Source: Epiperipatus broadwayi
Lineage: Eukaryota > Onychophora > Udeonychophora > Euonychophora > Peripatidae
Reading direction: 5' to 3'
Assembly (NCBI GenBank): GCA_028023455.1
Contig: JAQFVV010000516.1
Span: 64,001 to 128,000 of the forward strand
DNA: 64,000 nt
Made by a program: the position numbers and the translations under genes
Notes under the pieces: model-generated
What the model was told of the DNA's origin: nothing
Database searches by the model: none
Seen by the model: the letters and a program-made list of their open reading frames with translations, nothing else
Shown: one piece after another, positions 39,061-54,100 of the stretch
How the letters are laid out: each line of letters begins with the position of its first letter
Numbering within the stretch: the first letter of the stretch is position 1

Positions 39061-41443
39061 TAAATTAAAAACTTTTACTGTGGATGAATTTTGCTTTAAT
39101 TTCTATTTTAAAAAGATCGTGAACCTTCATATAAATAATCCATTCCTTTTTGCTGGTGCCTGAAGGGCAAATTCTACCTGTTAATACGTATTTGGGAATC
39201 GATTCTTTAAATATAAATGTTGTTAGTTTAATAATATTATAAATAGAAGCGTTATTATTCATTATGATTAGTTAAATGACTCAGAATTGAAAACAGATTA
39301 TTGCGCAAGAGGTTAGACAATTTCCAAGTTTGAAAATTATATTATAAAACTTATATTCATGTCCAATAACGTTGCTGGCATACATTTCCATTATTCTGAT
39401 ATTTTATCTTCTCCATTTCTTGATTGTTTGGTCATTGGGAACATCTAAAGCTCCTATCCTACTTCTCAGAATCGTTCACAATCAGGTACAATGCTTCCTG
39501 TGGGAACGTAAAGTTTACGAGGGTTATGATATTTATGTGCTGCAGAAGACAGCGCATCCAGATTCTGGGCTCTCAAACCCAGACCCTCTCATGATATCGC
39601 TCCGCCAGAAGGCGTGGACATATCCAATCTAAGTTCGTTTCAAAGTATTCTTTTAAATGATAAAATATCCACAATCGCCATGAGGCCTTATTTTCGTTAT
39701 TGTACTAGTACCGTTACTTTGCTCTTTAATTTGATCATCCGTCCGTCTAATCTTAGTAAGTCGCAATGATGTGTTAAAGATAAAGATTCATTTCGTAAAA
39801 TACGTTCAGTATGTTGATCTCAAAATTGTTTTCCTTTAAAAAGCTTTATCGATTCCCAGAGACGCAAATCAATTTGTATAATTTATTCTAGTAAATATTG
39901 CGCATTGTTTGTTTCTTACGTATACTTATTCTAGAGACGCTATGTCTAAACAATGCTTATCAAACATATGTAATGATTTTAAGATTGTAAATAAATGATT
40001 GAGTCCGTAAATTTATATTTATTTGTCAAAATGATTAACGTTAAATCATCGTGTATCTTTCTGTAATCGAATCTGTTCCGATCTTGTAGATTATTTTGTA
40101 CATCCACATTTTGGCATATTAACCCCGCACAACTTATAACACATTCTATAAAATGGTATTTATTAAATAATTGATGTAATGGGGATTTTATAAAACAAAT
40201 CCCAAGTTTTCAAAATGTATAAAATCACTCCAAGCGTGAAACAATTTTATAACATATATATGCGTTTTCTACATTTATTAAATATATATATTTTCATGTA
40301 AATCCTGGTTTGTGTTGAATTATTAGTTTCTAGTTAATATTTAGAATTATTTTCTTTAGCTAAGAGCTTAGCATTAATAAATAACTATGATAATGTAATA
40401 ACTGGGCTACTCCGACCTCGATCATCATCATTATTCTGATCTTATGCTCTACCGCTTTGCTTTGCTTCTGGGCACGGATTTAAAATAATTTTACTGTGTC
40501 ATCAGAATTGTTGTTCATTGAGTCAGAGATTCGAAGAATAGGAAAATAGGTTAGAATTCAGGACTGCTCCATACCTGTGTATCTCGAGCATGATTGGATT
40601 CGAGGTACTTTTGCTTAGGATTTGAATCTTGTTAAGTGAGCGTACTATTTTGACCGGTACAATATATAATTGAAATGTTAGTTTGCTTCAGAGATTGCCT
40701 GAGGTTTAAGTTAACACATTAAACCAAGAAACCTCTGTCTATTTTGCCAATCATTTAACCACTGCAACATTTAGAGTTGTATAATATCTGGATTAAACAC
40801 AAAGCATACAACCTTGATAAAATCATACAATATTATTAATTATACAGTGAAGTCATAATGTGTGATGTATCAATATACACTACTTTAATTGTACATTATA
40901 TAAATAAAAATATTAATATATAGTAAATAGAAACATTAAAACTTGTAAATTTAGTAAACCTTATAAACCAGCAGCCATTTTTTTTTATCTCTAAGTGCTG
41001 CATAAGATCTAGTAAATTATTAACATTTATTTGAGTTACATGTAAACATATTTTATTAGTTGTTTTTTTTTCTTATTTCCAAATTTCAATATGATATATT
41101 ATTTTATATAATAAAATATTTTTAAGGGTAAGGCTAAGTTTTAATAAAATTTAAGAAAATTCATAAAGTATTTTTTTCAAGCTGCAAAAAAAAAAAAAAA
41201 AAAAATTGAATTGTGTCAGAAAGTTTGTTTGAAGAATTTAACTTCAAATTTAAAATGGTTAATGACAAGCAGAAATTACCATATAGATTTTAAAATTGAA
41301 ACAGACATGAAAGAATAGTTATCTCATAAGAAGGCTGCTATTGTATTTTTATGGAAAGAAAAAAGTTATGGAAGAAAAAGGATACTACCAAGGACTTGCT
41401 TAATTGTAATAAAAGTAATTTGTGAAAAATAAAGATATGATAC
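39061..41443. other. Intergenic DNA; one GC-richer patch with an unrecognised frame
   Basis: A patch at about 39430-39640 carries an 86-codon frame (39372-39632) starting with a hydrophobic segment and containing VQCFLWERKVYEGYDIYVLQ. No family is recognised, and no splice or promoter signal supports it. A second patch at 40410-40640 is also less AT-rich but not coding. A poly-A run lies at 41184-41204. Confidence 0.35.
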
Positions 41444-41915
41444 AATAACTAGATAAATAGTGATGGTATACTATGATGGTAAAATTAGAAAATTTAATAT
41501 ATTTTTTATAATTTAGAGTTTAGCACTGCTTTCAACCAGGTCAGTCATATTCATAGAATTAATATGGGTGTATAGTTTATAGTGTTTTTGTAAATTATTA
41601 AGCACAAAAGTACTTTAAATTATAAATTGTAACTCAATCAGATTTAGACTTTCTTTATTTGTATATAATTTAATAAATAGTGATAGTACATTATGCCAGA
41701 AAGATTTTACCAAAAAAAAAAATAGATTTACAAAAGCACTATAAACTACATATACATATTAATTTTATAACCTGACCTGGCCAAAAGCAATGCTAATCTA
41801 TAAATTTTAAAGAATAATAAATTTTATAATCTTTCTGGCATATTATCACTATTTATTGAGTTATATACAAATAAGTAAAAAGTAAATCTGATTGAGTTAT
41901 ACTTTAATGTGACAA
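41444..41915. repeat. Foldback element with a third, overlapping copy
   Basis: The arms are about 41444-41595 and 41726-41864 (AATAACTAGATAAATAGTGA versus TCACTATTTATTGAGTTAT; TAGTTTATAGTGTTTTTGTA versus TACAAAAGCACTATAAACTA). In addition, 41632-41710 between the arms is itself an inverted copy of about 41823-41907, sharing ATAGTG and TGCCAGAAAGATT. The layout resembles the complex inverted repeat at 12595-13397. Confidence 0.75.
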
Positions 41916-42292
41916 TATTTTTTTATTATTTTTATTTGTTTGATTGAATGTGAATAAATGAAAAATATAATAAATATTATGTATGTGTACTCCATAAATT
42001 TATTGTGAAGGACTACATTATTATTAGTTTTAATTATTTATAATATAAAATAATTTGTATATGCATACAAAATGTATCTGTGCATGTGAAAAATGCTGTG
42101 CACTAACAATTATGTAATATAATATATATCCTATTAAAATTAGCCAATTCTTAGCTATTGGACATGAAATATGATGCACCAAATATGAAACAAAATATAG
42201 CAGATATAATGGCTCCATTATAATAGTAAAATTAAAAAAATTAATAATAATCACTATATTATATTATATTATAAAGATGAATATTGGAATAT

Positions 42293-43324
42293 AAATAAGG
42301 GATGGGTTATAGGATGTGCAATAAGTGGATTAATGGCTTCAATATTTATAAATGAAATGAAATTATATATTGTCAAGAATAGAATAATAAACAAAGAAAT
42401 AAAAGAGTATTTTCAATATGTAGATGATATCTTAGTACTAGGAAATAAAAGAGTTATAAAAAATATATAATAAATTTAATAATAATAAAAATAATATAAA
42501 GTTTACAATAAAAGAAATAGATAATAAAATAAAATATTTATATATAGAAATAAAGATAAACAATAACATGATTGTATTAAATCAATTTATTAAAGAATAT
42601 AAAATAAGGAAAATAATTTATAGGGATTCACAACAAGCATGGACACAAAAGATGGCAGTAATTAAGAATCTTAAAATTAAAAACGACAGGTATAATACAG
42701 ATAAAAAAACAGCTGAAGTACAAAAAGAACAATTTATTAAATTCTAGCTATGGATATAATTCTAGAAATATTAGGAATATATTATAAGATAATAAAAATA
42801 ATATTAGAGGGAATAAAATATTAAATAATATAAAATGGATTAAAATTGCATATATACCTAAAATTTATGATATATTAACTAAAAATAAAAATTATATGGA
42901 TAAAAATATAAAAATAGGATGGTCTAATAGTAAAAATCTAGATATATTAATAGGAAAGTATAAGATTAAAGATGAAATGAAATATATAAAGGGAATAGTA
43001 TATAAAATTACTTGTGGGATATGTAAAATGGTTTACTATGGTCAAACATCAAAACAATTAGAACAAAGTGCAAAAGAATATAATAGTGCTATTGAAAGGA
43101 GGGATAATAGATCAGCATTATATGTTCATTATTTAAAATTTGGACATAAAATAGGTTGTATTAAAAACATAAGACCATTAAATTATATAAAGGGAATAAA
43201 TAGAAGGAAAATATATGAAACAAATTATATAAAATATAATATAAATACATGTATGAACATTTACAAAAAGTCAATTGATTTAATGAATGATTGGGTAATG
43301 GATAAAGACTGGAAAGTAATATAA
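42293..43324 (+). pseudogene. Penelope-like element: RT fragment and GIY-YIG endonuclease
   Basis: At 42293-42470 one frame reads GWVIGCAISGLMASIFINEM, then EYFQYVDDILVLGNKR, matching the Penelope-like RT motifs (GxPLSxxLAxxFM...E and YVDD) before a stop. Decayed sequence follows, then a 142-codon frame at 42896-43324 with KGIVYKITCGIC and MVYYGQTSKQLEQSAKEY, then SALYVHYLKFGHKIG. This is the GIY-YIG nuclease typical of Penelope-like elements, including the cysteine pair before YYGQT and the final H. In such elements RT copies the RNA and the GIY-YIG domain nicks the target. The 5' part is absent. The frame is broken between RT and nuclease, so the copy is dead, although the nuclease frame is intact. 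Confidence 0.8.
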
Positions 43325-45084
43325 GGGGAAATAAATAAAATGATAAAAATAATGAATTATAGGAAATGTCGGTAGATGTCGCTATATACGTAATATACGT
43401 GTTAGCATTAGTAGGAGGTATCATATTGACAAGGGTAAAAAAATTTAGAATTACCTAAAAAGGTTTTTATATATATAATTTTTGTATTTAGAAGTTGTTA
43501 TTATTATATAATAAAGATTTATATTATATTTTATTGATTATAAGATAAACAACATAAAGGAGTATTATTCCTTAGAATTAAGTAATTATATACAAATTAT
43601 AAAAGGATAATGTAAATAATAATTTAGTCACCAATTTATAATTTATCGTGAATTTATGAATGAGAATTTACAGTTTACAGAAATAATTCAATATTAAATA
43701 ATATGCACATACACATCTACTTATGAATTAACTCACAATATATTAACCAAAATTTAATAAATCAATAAAATATCAACAATTTGTTATCAAGGCAATATTT
43801 ATAGATAAAATAAGATTTCATATTTTATTCTAGTCTAAAATCTTTAATAAACAAAGAATAAAACACATGACAGAAAAGGATTGATATTTTTATTTACCTA
43901 GAAGTTTAAAATAAATTTTATTTAACGATAAAAATAAATTGCTTAAAGTTAATTACTAAATCATTTTTTCAATCTTTCAAACAAACTTCAATTCAAAACT
44001 TTTCATATAATTGACCACAATTTGTTTTCCAAATGTTCTTCAGCAAATCTACAATCTGTTATCAAGATAACCTCTGCAGATAAAAAAAGGTTTTCACCTT
44101 TCTCTCTAAGTTCTTTTAAAATATATGTCTGAAACAGGTTGAGAAATTATTTCACTAGAAGTTCAAAAACATTTTTGGGCAATCGCTTTATTAAACTTTG
44201 GCTGTTTTGTTATTGGCAAATTATAGTTTCTTAATTATAAAGAAGTAACAGTTTATTTAAAGGATTTTAAAAAATGTTTATCTATTAATCTATCTTCAAC
44301 CAATTTATTTTTTCCTGTTGAATGAAGTATATTTAAAACTTTTAAGCAAATATAAATCTCAATCTGTTCAGTGATGTGTTTCAATCTTTATCGGTTTAAA
44401 AATTTTAGACCAGGATAAAAGATGGAATTCATCTTAGAGATTAGCAGACAACAAATTGTAAATATTTTATAAATTTATTACGTTTTGGCTATTGTGTTGT
44501 GAATTACATTTGAAAACTGTATATATGTACTTATAATTAATTGTTTTCTAATCAAAGTCCGATTCAAATTTTGGGAAATACATCCACTTACCATACACTT
44601 ATTAATAATAATTTTTCCATTTAAAAAAAGGAATGTAATATATTTTATAGATAAATATTGTTTATATTTATTACTTGCAATAAATGTACTTTAAATCTTT
44701 CAGCACATGGATATTTTCTTCGTCATTACTAGTGGCAATTTGAATGAACATTTGATTTTAAGATTTTAACTTTTATTCTATATTAGAATTCAAAACCAAT
44801 GATATTTTTTTCTCCTTTCTATTTAATTGTAATATTGTAATAAATGTTTTGGTATTCAGCCTTTTTAATATTTAGCATACTTTCAATATGTAAAATATCA
44901 TAATCATAGCACTGCTACTTGTTGTTCTGAGTTTTTAAGTACACATGTGGATGATGGTAACTATGGTTATTAAAGAACCAAAGACACAACAATGTATAGA
45001 TGCTGATCTGAGTTTATATCTACATGTCTATATAGGTAAATAAGGTTGGATTGAAAACATTATATTTTCATTTTGGACTCATAG
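43325..45084. other. AT-rich intergenic DNA downstream of the Penelope-like element
   Basis: 43325-43470 may be the element's 3' UTR (it contains a TACGTAATATACGT palindromic stretch). The remainder is AT-rich without recognisable features. Confidence 0.4.
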
Positions 45085-45480
45085 CTTTATAGTAACTAAA
45101 AAGGTAAAAGGTGGCACTAGAGGGTTGCAACAGATCATAAAATCTAGGTGCAGTACTCCCAAATCCAAGACTCCTCACTGATGAAAGCGACAAGCTAAAA
45201 TTACTAGTCTGGAATATTTGATGAGGAAGTACTAGATAGGGTGTTTATGCACAAACCTTCTTGCATCCATTGATTACTATGGTTTCCACTGGGTGGCACT
45301 ACTCGATGACAGTTTGCCAAAGATTATGTTGTGGAAATGGGATGGTGCAGAATATGGAAAAACTGAGACTGGGGAATGGAAAATAAAGTGGCTAGCAGGT
45401 TTCTCTGGGCATAACTGCTGAGAGATTCTTGACTTCGTTTAAGGAGAAGCTACAGTACATCACATCACTGTTTTTAACAG
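45085..45480. other. GC-richer block of unknown origin
   Basis: About 400 bases with clearly more G and C than the surroundings, including GGTTTCCACTGGGTGGCACT and a run of GGAAATGGGATGG-type sequence. Stops occur in all frames. It looks like a decayed coding or retroposed segment but no family was recognised. Confidence 0.35.
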
Positions 45481-48400
45481 TTAGTGTAAGTAAGTATAAG
45501 CACCGGTGATCATTTGATGTTTAGTCATTTACTTATTCTAGTATTGTTTTATGACATCGGAATATCAATGTTTAAACAATCAATTAAAGGAGAAATGGAA
45601 TGTAAATAAAAGTCTTTCAATACCCATTATCTAACAAGTTATTTATATTTTTACAACGCTATGATTTGTTGACATGTCCACACATTTTTCAGTAAATATG
45701 TACATATAAAATAAAATAAATAAAGTTATGTCTACCATTTTACTCAATTATTTGCAGATATTACGTTTTTATGCGGGGAAGATCTGATTTGTCATTATGC
45801 TATACGATATTGTATCAATAAAGTATCAAGATTCTTTCTAATTCTTTATTATATTGTTACGTTCGCTAGTAATTATTTTAAAACTGAATTCAGTGTTTTT
45901 TTATATAATTATAAATTCAAATTTAATATTTTTTCTAATCTAGAGAAATAAACAACTAAAAGCTATTTAATATTTGTAGCTTCCTACATTTTTACATTTT
46001 TAGATAAATATTTTTATTTTTTTAAGTATGAAAGTATTAAATTAATTTGATAATAGTGACATCTATTGACTGAAATTGTAACTTATGAAATGAAACCCAA
46101 GCAATTTATTGTAATTAAATATGGTTTTATATAAATATAATTTCAGTCATAAATATTTGCAAATATCATTACATCTGTTTACAGTTTAAAAACACACACA
46201 TCACTTTTAAAGATATAAGTTATAAAAATAAAATTATTAACTAAACAAAGCAAAAGTATTTTATGTAAAAGATCAGTAAATAGCAATTTCTATGCATGTA
46301 AACTACTTCTTGAAGCTACACAAGAAATTAATATTCATATATAAATAATTATTCATACATTCAAACAAGATCATACATTTATTAATCTACCTATCTATCT
46401 ATCTATCTGTCTATTTGTCTATCCGTCTTTCTGCCTGTCTATTTATCTATTTACTAATTTTTGTTGACGTTTTTGTTTATTTTTACTCTGGAGAGCAATA
46501 CATTAAATTTGACTAGCAGTTAAAAGTTAGGAGTTTATCTTCATGATAATTATATATATATGCTTTTTTTTTATAAGATTCTTTGGCATATACATTAATG
46601 CTTCTTCTACCTGCCATTCTTACGAATCAAAATTTAATCTAGTAAACTTTGTAATTATTTTCGAAATATTAGTTTGTTTGTTTTTTACAGCCATCTGAAA
46701 CATAATTTGCCAACGTAGCAAATATATTACTAATTGCTTTTATCAAGAAAATAACACCAAAAGAAAAACTGCAATTTTCATCACATTAATTTTGAACTGC
46801 ATGATATTATTTTATATTTTTTAAAACTTCATTATTCAAAATGATCTGTCTTAATTATTTTAAAGTTGCTTATATTTTTAATTATATACTTATTTTTTAG
46901 ATACTAGTTATACAAATATGGTATATATTTTATTAAAATCCATTTAGATTTCTTTTTGTTATTGTTCATTGTTCTGATTGTCTGCTTATTTGTTATATTA
47001 GGGACATCAAGTTTATATCTTATTCATGGTAATCCTATAAATAGCATTTATTCAGAATACTTGTTTCCTGTTTGATTTTCAACCTGTTGAAATGCACCTT
47101 GATTGAGATGAAAAAGTTTATCAACCCCATTGTTGGTTACTTTTTTATTCTTTAATCATCAATATTTTTGAGTATCATACTCTTTTTTAATGAATTAAAT
47201 TATTTTTGAGATATGACTATTATAAGGCCATTTTAACTTAGTTGTTTGTATTTCCATAAAGAATTCATATCTATTATTAATTATTATTATTCTGTTCATT
47301 TTTTTTTTTACTATTTGTTGTGTGTCCAAAATTGAATCAGTATAACACTTCAAATGCAACAATTCATTTTTTTCTGTTTTAGATCCAAGTTTTACATCTA
47401 TAGAAAATTATATGTGATGTCATTGCTTGTAAATCTATAATTCTTCATTTTTAAATATATATCCCTATATACAATAAACTCCTCTTGGTTTTTATTAGAA
47501 TTCTGCCTAGTATTAGTTTATTACTATGACCATTGAAAATTTTATTCTGAATAATAATTTTAAAAAATGTAAAAATCTTGAAAACTGCTTTCATTAGCAA
47601 GTTTAAAATCAACTTTTGATTCTATCATAATTGTATAATTCTATTTTTTTTATTAATTATGTTCTTTAGATTATTAAGGCCTTTTATGATTTTTTTTTAG
47701 TTTTTATTGTAATTGTAACAATTGTTATGATTTTTTTCCTAATCATGAATTCACTTTTGGTGTTACCCCATACCAGTTGAATAGTCGTTTGACAATATTT
47801 ATTTCTATTTTGATTTGCTTTATTAATATCAAATCAATCAGTTGGCAATAATTCAATTACTATATCTACTATTAGAATAAAGACAGTTTCATAAAAAGTA
47901 AATTGTATTATTATATCCCCTTTCCAAAAAAATATCTGATTTATCATAATAATAGTATCTTCTATAATGAAAAATATCTACAATATATGTTATTTCATGG
48001 TTTTTTTTTTTAAATTATATTGCAAGTATTAGACTTAAATTTCTTGATCTTGAAACAAACTTGTAAGTTTATTTTTATTTAACTTAAAAAATCTATTCTA
48101 AATGAAAGATTTTGGCATAATTTACATTGTGTGCTATATAAAATATATGATAAGACAGCTAGCTTACTCTATCAAAATTCCTTTCTGTTGTACAGCTTTT
48201 CAGATTATCTTGCATATTATCCGGTTTTTTTTTTAATATTCTGTCATTTTTCTAATGTCACATTACTATTCCAGTGGTCTTACATTTTGATCCCAACGTG
48301 AACTCTGCCCAATTTTTATTATTAAGGTTGAGTTATATTGTTTTCATTTTTGAGTTTCCTATTTTAAAATTTATCAACATTTTAAAAAGATTTAAAAAGA

Positions 48401-49610
48401 AAGAATGAGGGAGAAGATGTCATATTTTTATTTGTTTCATCTCGAACACGTTCATGTATTATTATATAAAGATTATGCATTAACATTGAAAGCAAATGGA
48501 TAATGAATAAAGTTAATATTCAGTGATAATAAACTGTTTTACATAATCTCGTGTCATTTAATTAGTGTAAAGAAAATAAAACAGTATAAAAATTGTAAAT
48601 AATAAAACACTCCCATATCTGTTTAAAAAATCGTAATTAATTTTAAAGCATAATTAGTCTGTTTAACACAGTGATATAAATATGTTTTATTAAATATATA
48701 TACTCATACATATTTTATGAATCTACTTTTAGTTCTCAGATAAGCTATAGACTTAAATCTTTGAATTTTATGACCAAATATTATAACTCAAATTGATTTT
48801 ATATCTATTGTTTTCTAAAATAAAATATATTCGTAATCTAATATGCATATATACTGCATTAAACTTTCTAATGAAAATCACAAACATTTTACAATGTCTG
48901 CAAATAATGTTCTTCCACATCAGAACGCCCAATGAAATATTTTTATTTCATACTTAATATATATATATGCTCGCGCGTGTGTGTGTGTGTAATGGTTAGG
49001 CGCAGATAATCATAACAAATGGAATATAAGTGGATCACAATTGCGGCATTTATATGGAAAGTTGAATTATACTATTGGAGGTTGATTCATATATTTGAAA
49101 TCCTAAATTATCTGATTAATTAAATGTTATTGATGAAATATATATATAAATGCACTTCATTCGTTCACTACAACACGAAAATGTTTTAACGTCTTATAAG
49201 ACTGAGAAGTGCATTTTAGAATAACTGTGAATTGTTTTCACTGACGATATGTGTATTTTGTTAATTTTAAACTATTATATAATGTGACGACAATAATATA
49301 TTTAAATTAATTTTGTAAAAAAGTGCTAATTCCGCAAATAGTTACAAATTTACTACTAGATATATGATCATGGTAGAAATAGATTAATACTATGTAAAAT
49401 TACTTAATTTTCTACACATTAGATTTATTCAAAAACACATTTCAATAATAATTATTTCAATTAAATCTTGAGATTGTTTGTAAAAATAAATAAGAAATGT
49501 GATACATCAGACAGTGTTTACACAGTATGTTGTTATTTTTAATATTATGCCACATCATGTTGATGTCCACTTCCATATCACGATAGTAGATTTTCTAAAA
49601 TGATTTAAGG
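45481..49610. other. AT-rich intergenic DNA
   Basis: No gene was recognised. It contains an imperfect (TATC)n run at about 46387-46452 and a short CGCGCGTGTGTGTGTG run at 48972-48990. Confidence 0.5.
46387..46452. repeat. Imperfect (CTAT)n microsatellite
   Basis: CTATCTATCTATCTATCTGT continues with diverged units (TTTGTCTATCCGTCTTTCTG). Confidence 0.9.
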
Positions 49611-49690
49611 CAGCGTTCCCAACCTGTGTTACATGTATCTCTGGGAGTACATAGTGGGCAGATTGGGGGCACATGAAACTATTATTCATA
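49611..49690 (+). mobile_element. hAT-type terminal repeat fragment
   Basis: CAGCGTTCCCAACCTGTGTT, then ACATGTATCTCTGGGAGTAC, closely resembles the widespread hAT-type terminus CAGCGGTTCCCAACCTGTGG followed by paired GTAC-type motifs. No mirrored right end (AACGCTG) was found within about 1 kb, so this is probably a fragment of a non-autonomous hAT. Confidence 0.45.
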
Positions 49691-51158
<1,468 letters not shown>

Positions 51159-51159
51159 T

Positions 51160-54100
51160 TAATAATTTGATATAAAATAATGTATTTTAATGATTGTATT
51201 TGTATGTGGATCTCAGATTGATTCTATATCTTATATGAGAATGCAAGGCTTCTGTGCCTGTTCAAGATAATTATCATTACCATTAGGTGGCACCAGATTA
51301 GTCATAACTTGAAAGTGCTCTTTTTCATTGTTTTTAATACTATACATAAATGCAAATTTGCTACAGTAATTGCAAATATAATAATATCAGCTCACTGCTC
51401 TCATCACTCCCCATCTGGTCATGCTAGGGAATTTTAACATGAGCTATCAAGTCTTTGTCACAAAATAGTTACATCAAAATGCATTACCTCTTATGAAAGC
51501 TTAAGGTTTCCTTGAATTCATTCTACAACAATCATCATGCCTCCCTCATATATTTATGCTTTTACTCTTTTATGCCTCATCATCAAATCTGCCTAGCCTT
51601 TTATCCTTCACTATTCTCTTATCATTTTGCTCAAATGTTTGTACTTGATCTCAATAATAATGTGCATATCATGTTCACTTACACAAAATAATGAGAATCC
51701 CCCCCCCCCCTGAACAGAATTTCCATATTCAGAAATGTACATTGTGCTCTTTAAACTCAAAAAACATACCTCATAATCCAGTGCAGTATTATATGTCATT
51801 TATAAGCATATTACTAAGAATATCATTCATGCTATCCAGCCAACATCTAAACTGATAGCCTTAGCTAATGAGCTACACAAGAAAATCATAATCAGTTGGT
51901 CTGTCCTTGAAATATGTACATACCTCAAGAAACTCAGTGAATCACATTACAATGTCTGCAACATCTTAAAAGAATAATAAAATATGTCTAACACAACCAC
52001 ACACTTGGTCAAGATAGTGCATGTAATTAGCCCTAGGCTACCCATCCATTATAAGGGTTCCCTTAACACCAGAGACATGTGGAGTGGGAAGTGCTGGATG
52101 TACTATGACAGAGTCAATGCAGGCACACTTTAAACTAAAGTTACAAGTACACAGTGGTCTTCCACTTTTGGGCTATCTGAATCTGATACTCCCTATCAAC
52201 ATTACTCTCAACATAATAACTATTCCTGCCCCTTGTAATCCTGGTCTCATGGATTACCTAGATTTGTTTTCCCATACTTAAATTGATTTACCAATATCTA
52301 TGTGACTTGGAAAACTATCTTGCAAATATTATCACATACAAGACTATACCCTATCTCTTTAATTTCCTTTAACAATTAAACTGACTCCAATATACAATCT
52401 CTCTAATCTACACTTTATTTCCACAGATCTTGACATTAAAATTCCTGAGAAAGTTCTGAAAGACCAAACAGAATCTTACCTCCTGCCTATAATGTCATCT
52501 ATACAATTTGTGAAGAAAAGTTGTTCTGTAGGCCAAATTGCACTTTTATTTAAAACAATCTTTAATTCAGTTCAAGATCAAAAATATATGCTCCAATGGC
52601 CAATGAAATTGGCATCCAAAATGCATATGTCTCAGTCCCTGTTGATATCTTAATGCAAACACTTGCTAACATAGCAATACCCCCACTTTTTTATATATGC
52701 TAGCTACTACTAAGCTGGAAATTTCACATTATTCTCAATGCAAGGTCATCATCTTCATTTGTTTCCTGCCAAACAGTACACAAGCTCATCACTCAGTGCC
52801 TTATCGTTTATGATATATATTATTCCCATCATAAATAAAATGCATTTAAAAATTTCAGGTATAAAAATCTGACATACTCAACTTCATATGTCATGCCTAG
52901 CTTATATTAATGAAATATCATCTTTCTTGTCTCTAAAAAACAATTGCTTATCTTACAAAAAATTCTTAATGATTACATTATTGACTTTACACACAAATTT
53001 AATATTAATAAAACTTCTGGTTGGTTTCTGTATAGAGGCAAATAACATAAATCTCCAAGGCAAAGCTACTGATTTCTTCCATTTTCTTTTTTATTTGGGA
53101 ATTAGTGGTATAAGACAAAAAACAGAACAAACTAAGAGACAGTGCTGAGAGATAATCTTATCCCTCTTCAAAACATATCTCTCATTATACTTGAAAGTTT
53201 GCCTTTTCAACCAGATGGTAATTATAAAATAGCTTATTTTTGTCAGTCATTAATTTCACTAAACCATTTATTTTATCAATCTCCTCACTATGCAGCAAGA
53301 TGCTATAATGCAAAAAAGTCTATATTTCTGCTAGATGGCTAAGTCTCCTCATAACCCAAAATGGACTAGGTCTTTACTCCATCTTACTGCTTCATATTCA
53401 AATAACAACAAATATTCTAACAGCCATTACAGAACTCCTTTTAGAAACTTGAATGCATCTTACACAAAACACCAACTCTGCTCCCTCCCACCCTGCACAT
53501 GAATTGCTATTATTCCTCAAAACCCAATTTCAAGATATTTACAATCAAATATTTCCACTTAGAGCAATTAAATGTACCTATTGTATCATATATAACCTGC
53601 TATACCTAAACCAACATATTGAACACCTCACCTATGGTAACACTTGACAACAGACAAGTTCTTTATTAATTTATAAATGGTCATTGGAGCAAAAATTCGT
53701 TGATTTCCTGTTGAAGCTCAACCCTCATGCCCTCTTTCTGATATTTCAGACAATACACCAATATTGACCTGCAGCTTGCATAGATGGAAGGAGAAAATTC
53801 AGTTCCATCTACTCTGCAATTGTCCAGCTCTTGTACTGACCAGAGAGATTATGCTCAACACATATGACAAGATTATGCTCAAGAGCATTATTGAAACATT
53901 TTTTGATGTTCCACACCCATCACCCATGAAGCCACATTCAGTCTTTATGCATCTGTGTGTACAAGATATACTTTCTGCCTTGGTAACAATCCTAGATGCC
54001 ATCTAGCTACTTTCTCCAATAAACTTAAGCAGGAGCACACCTAGGTACATTTGCAGCTATATGGTCCCTTTTGAAATCTTGCTCCAGACTCTAACTTTCT

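Noticed and set aside
42030-42254. 74-codon minus-strand frame before the Penelope-like element
   Set aside because: Ile/Tyr/Phe-rich with no motif; it is on the opposite strand from the element and explained by composition.
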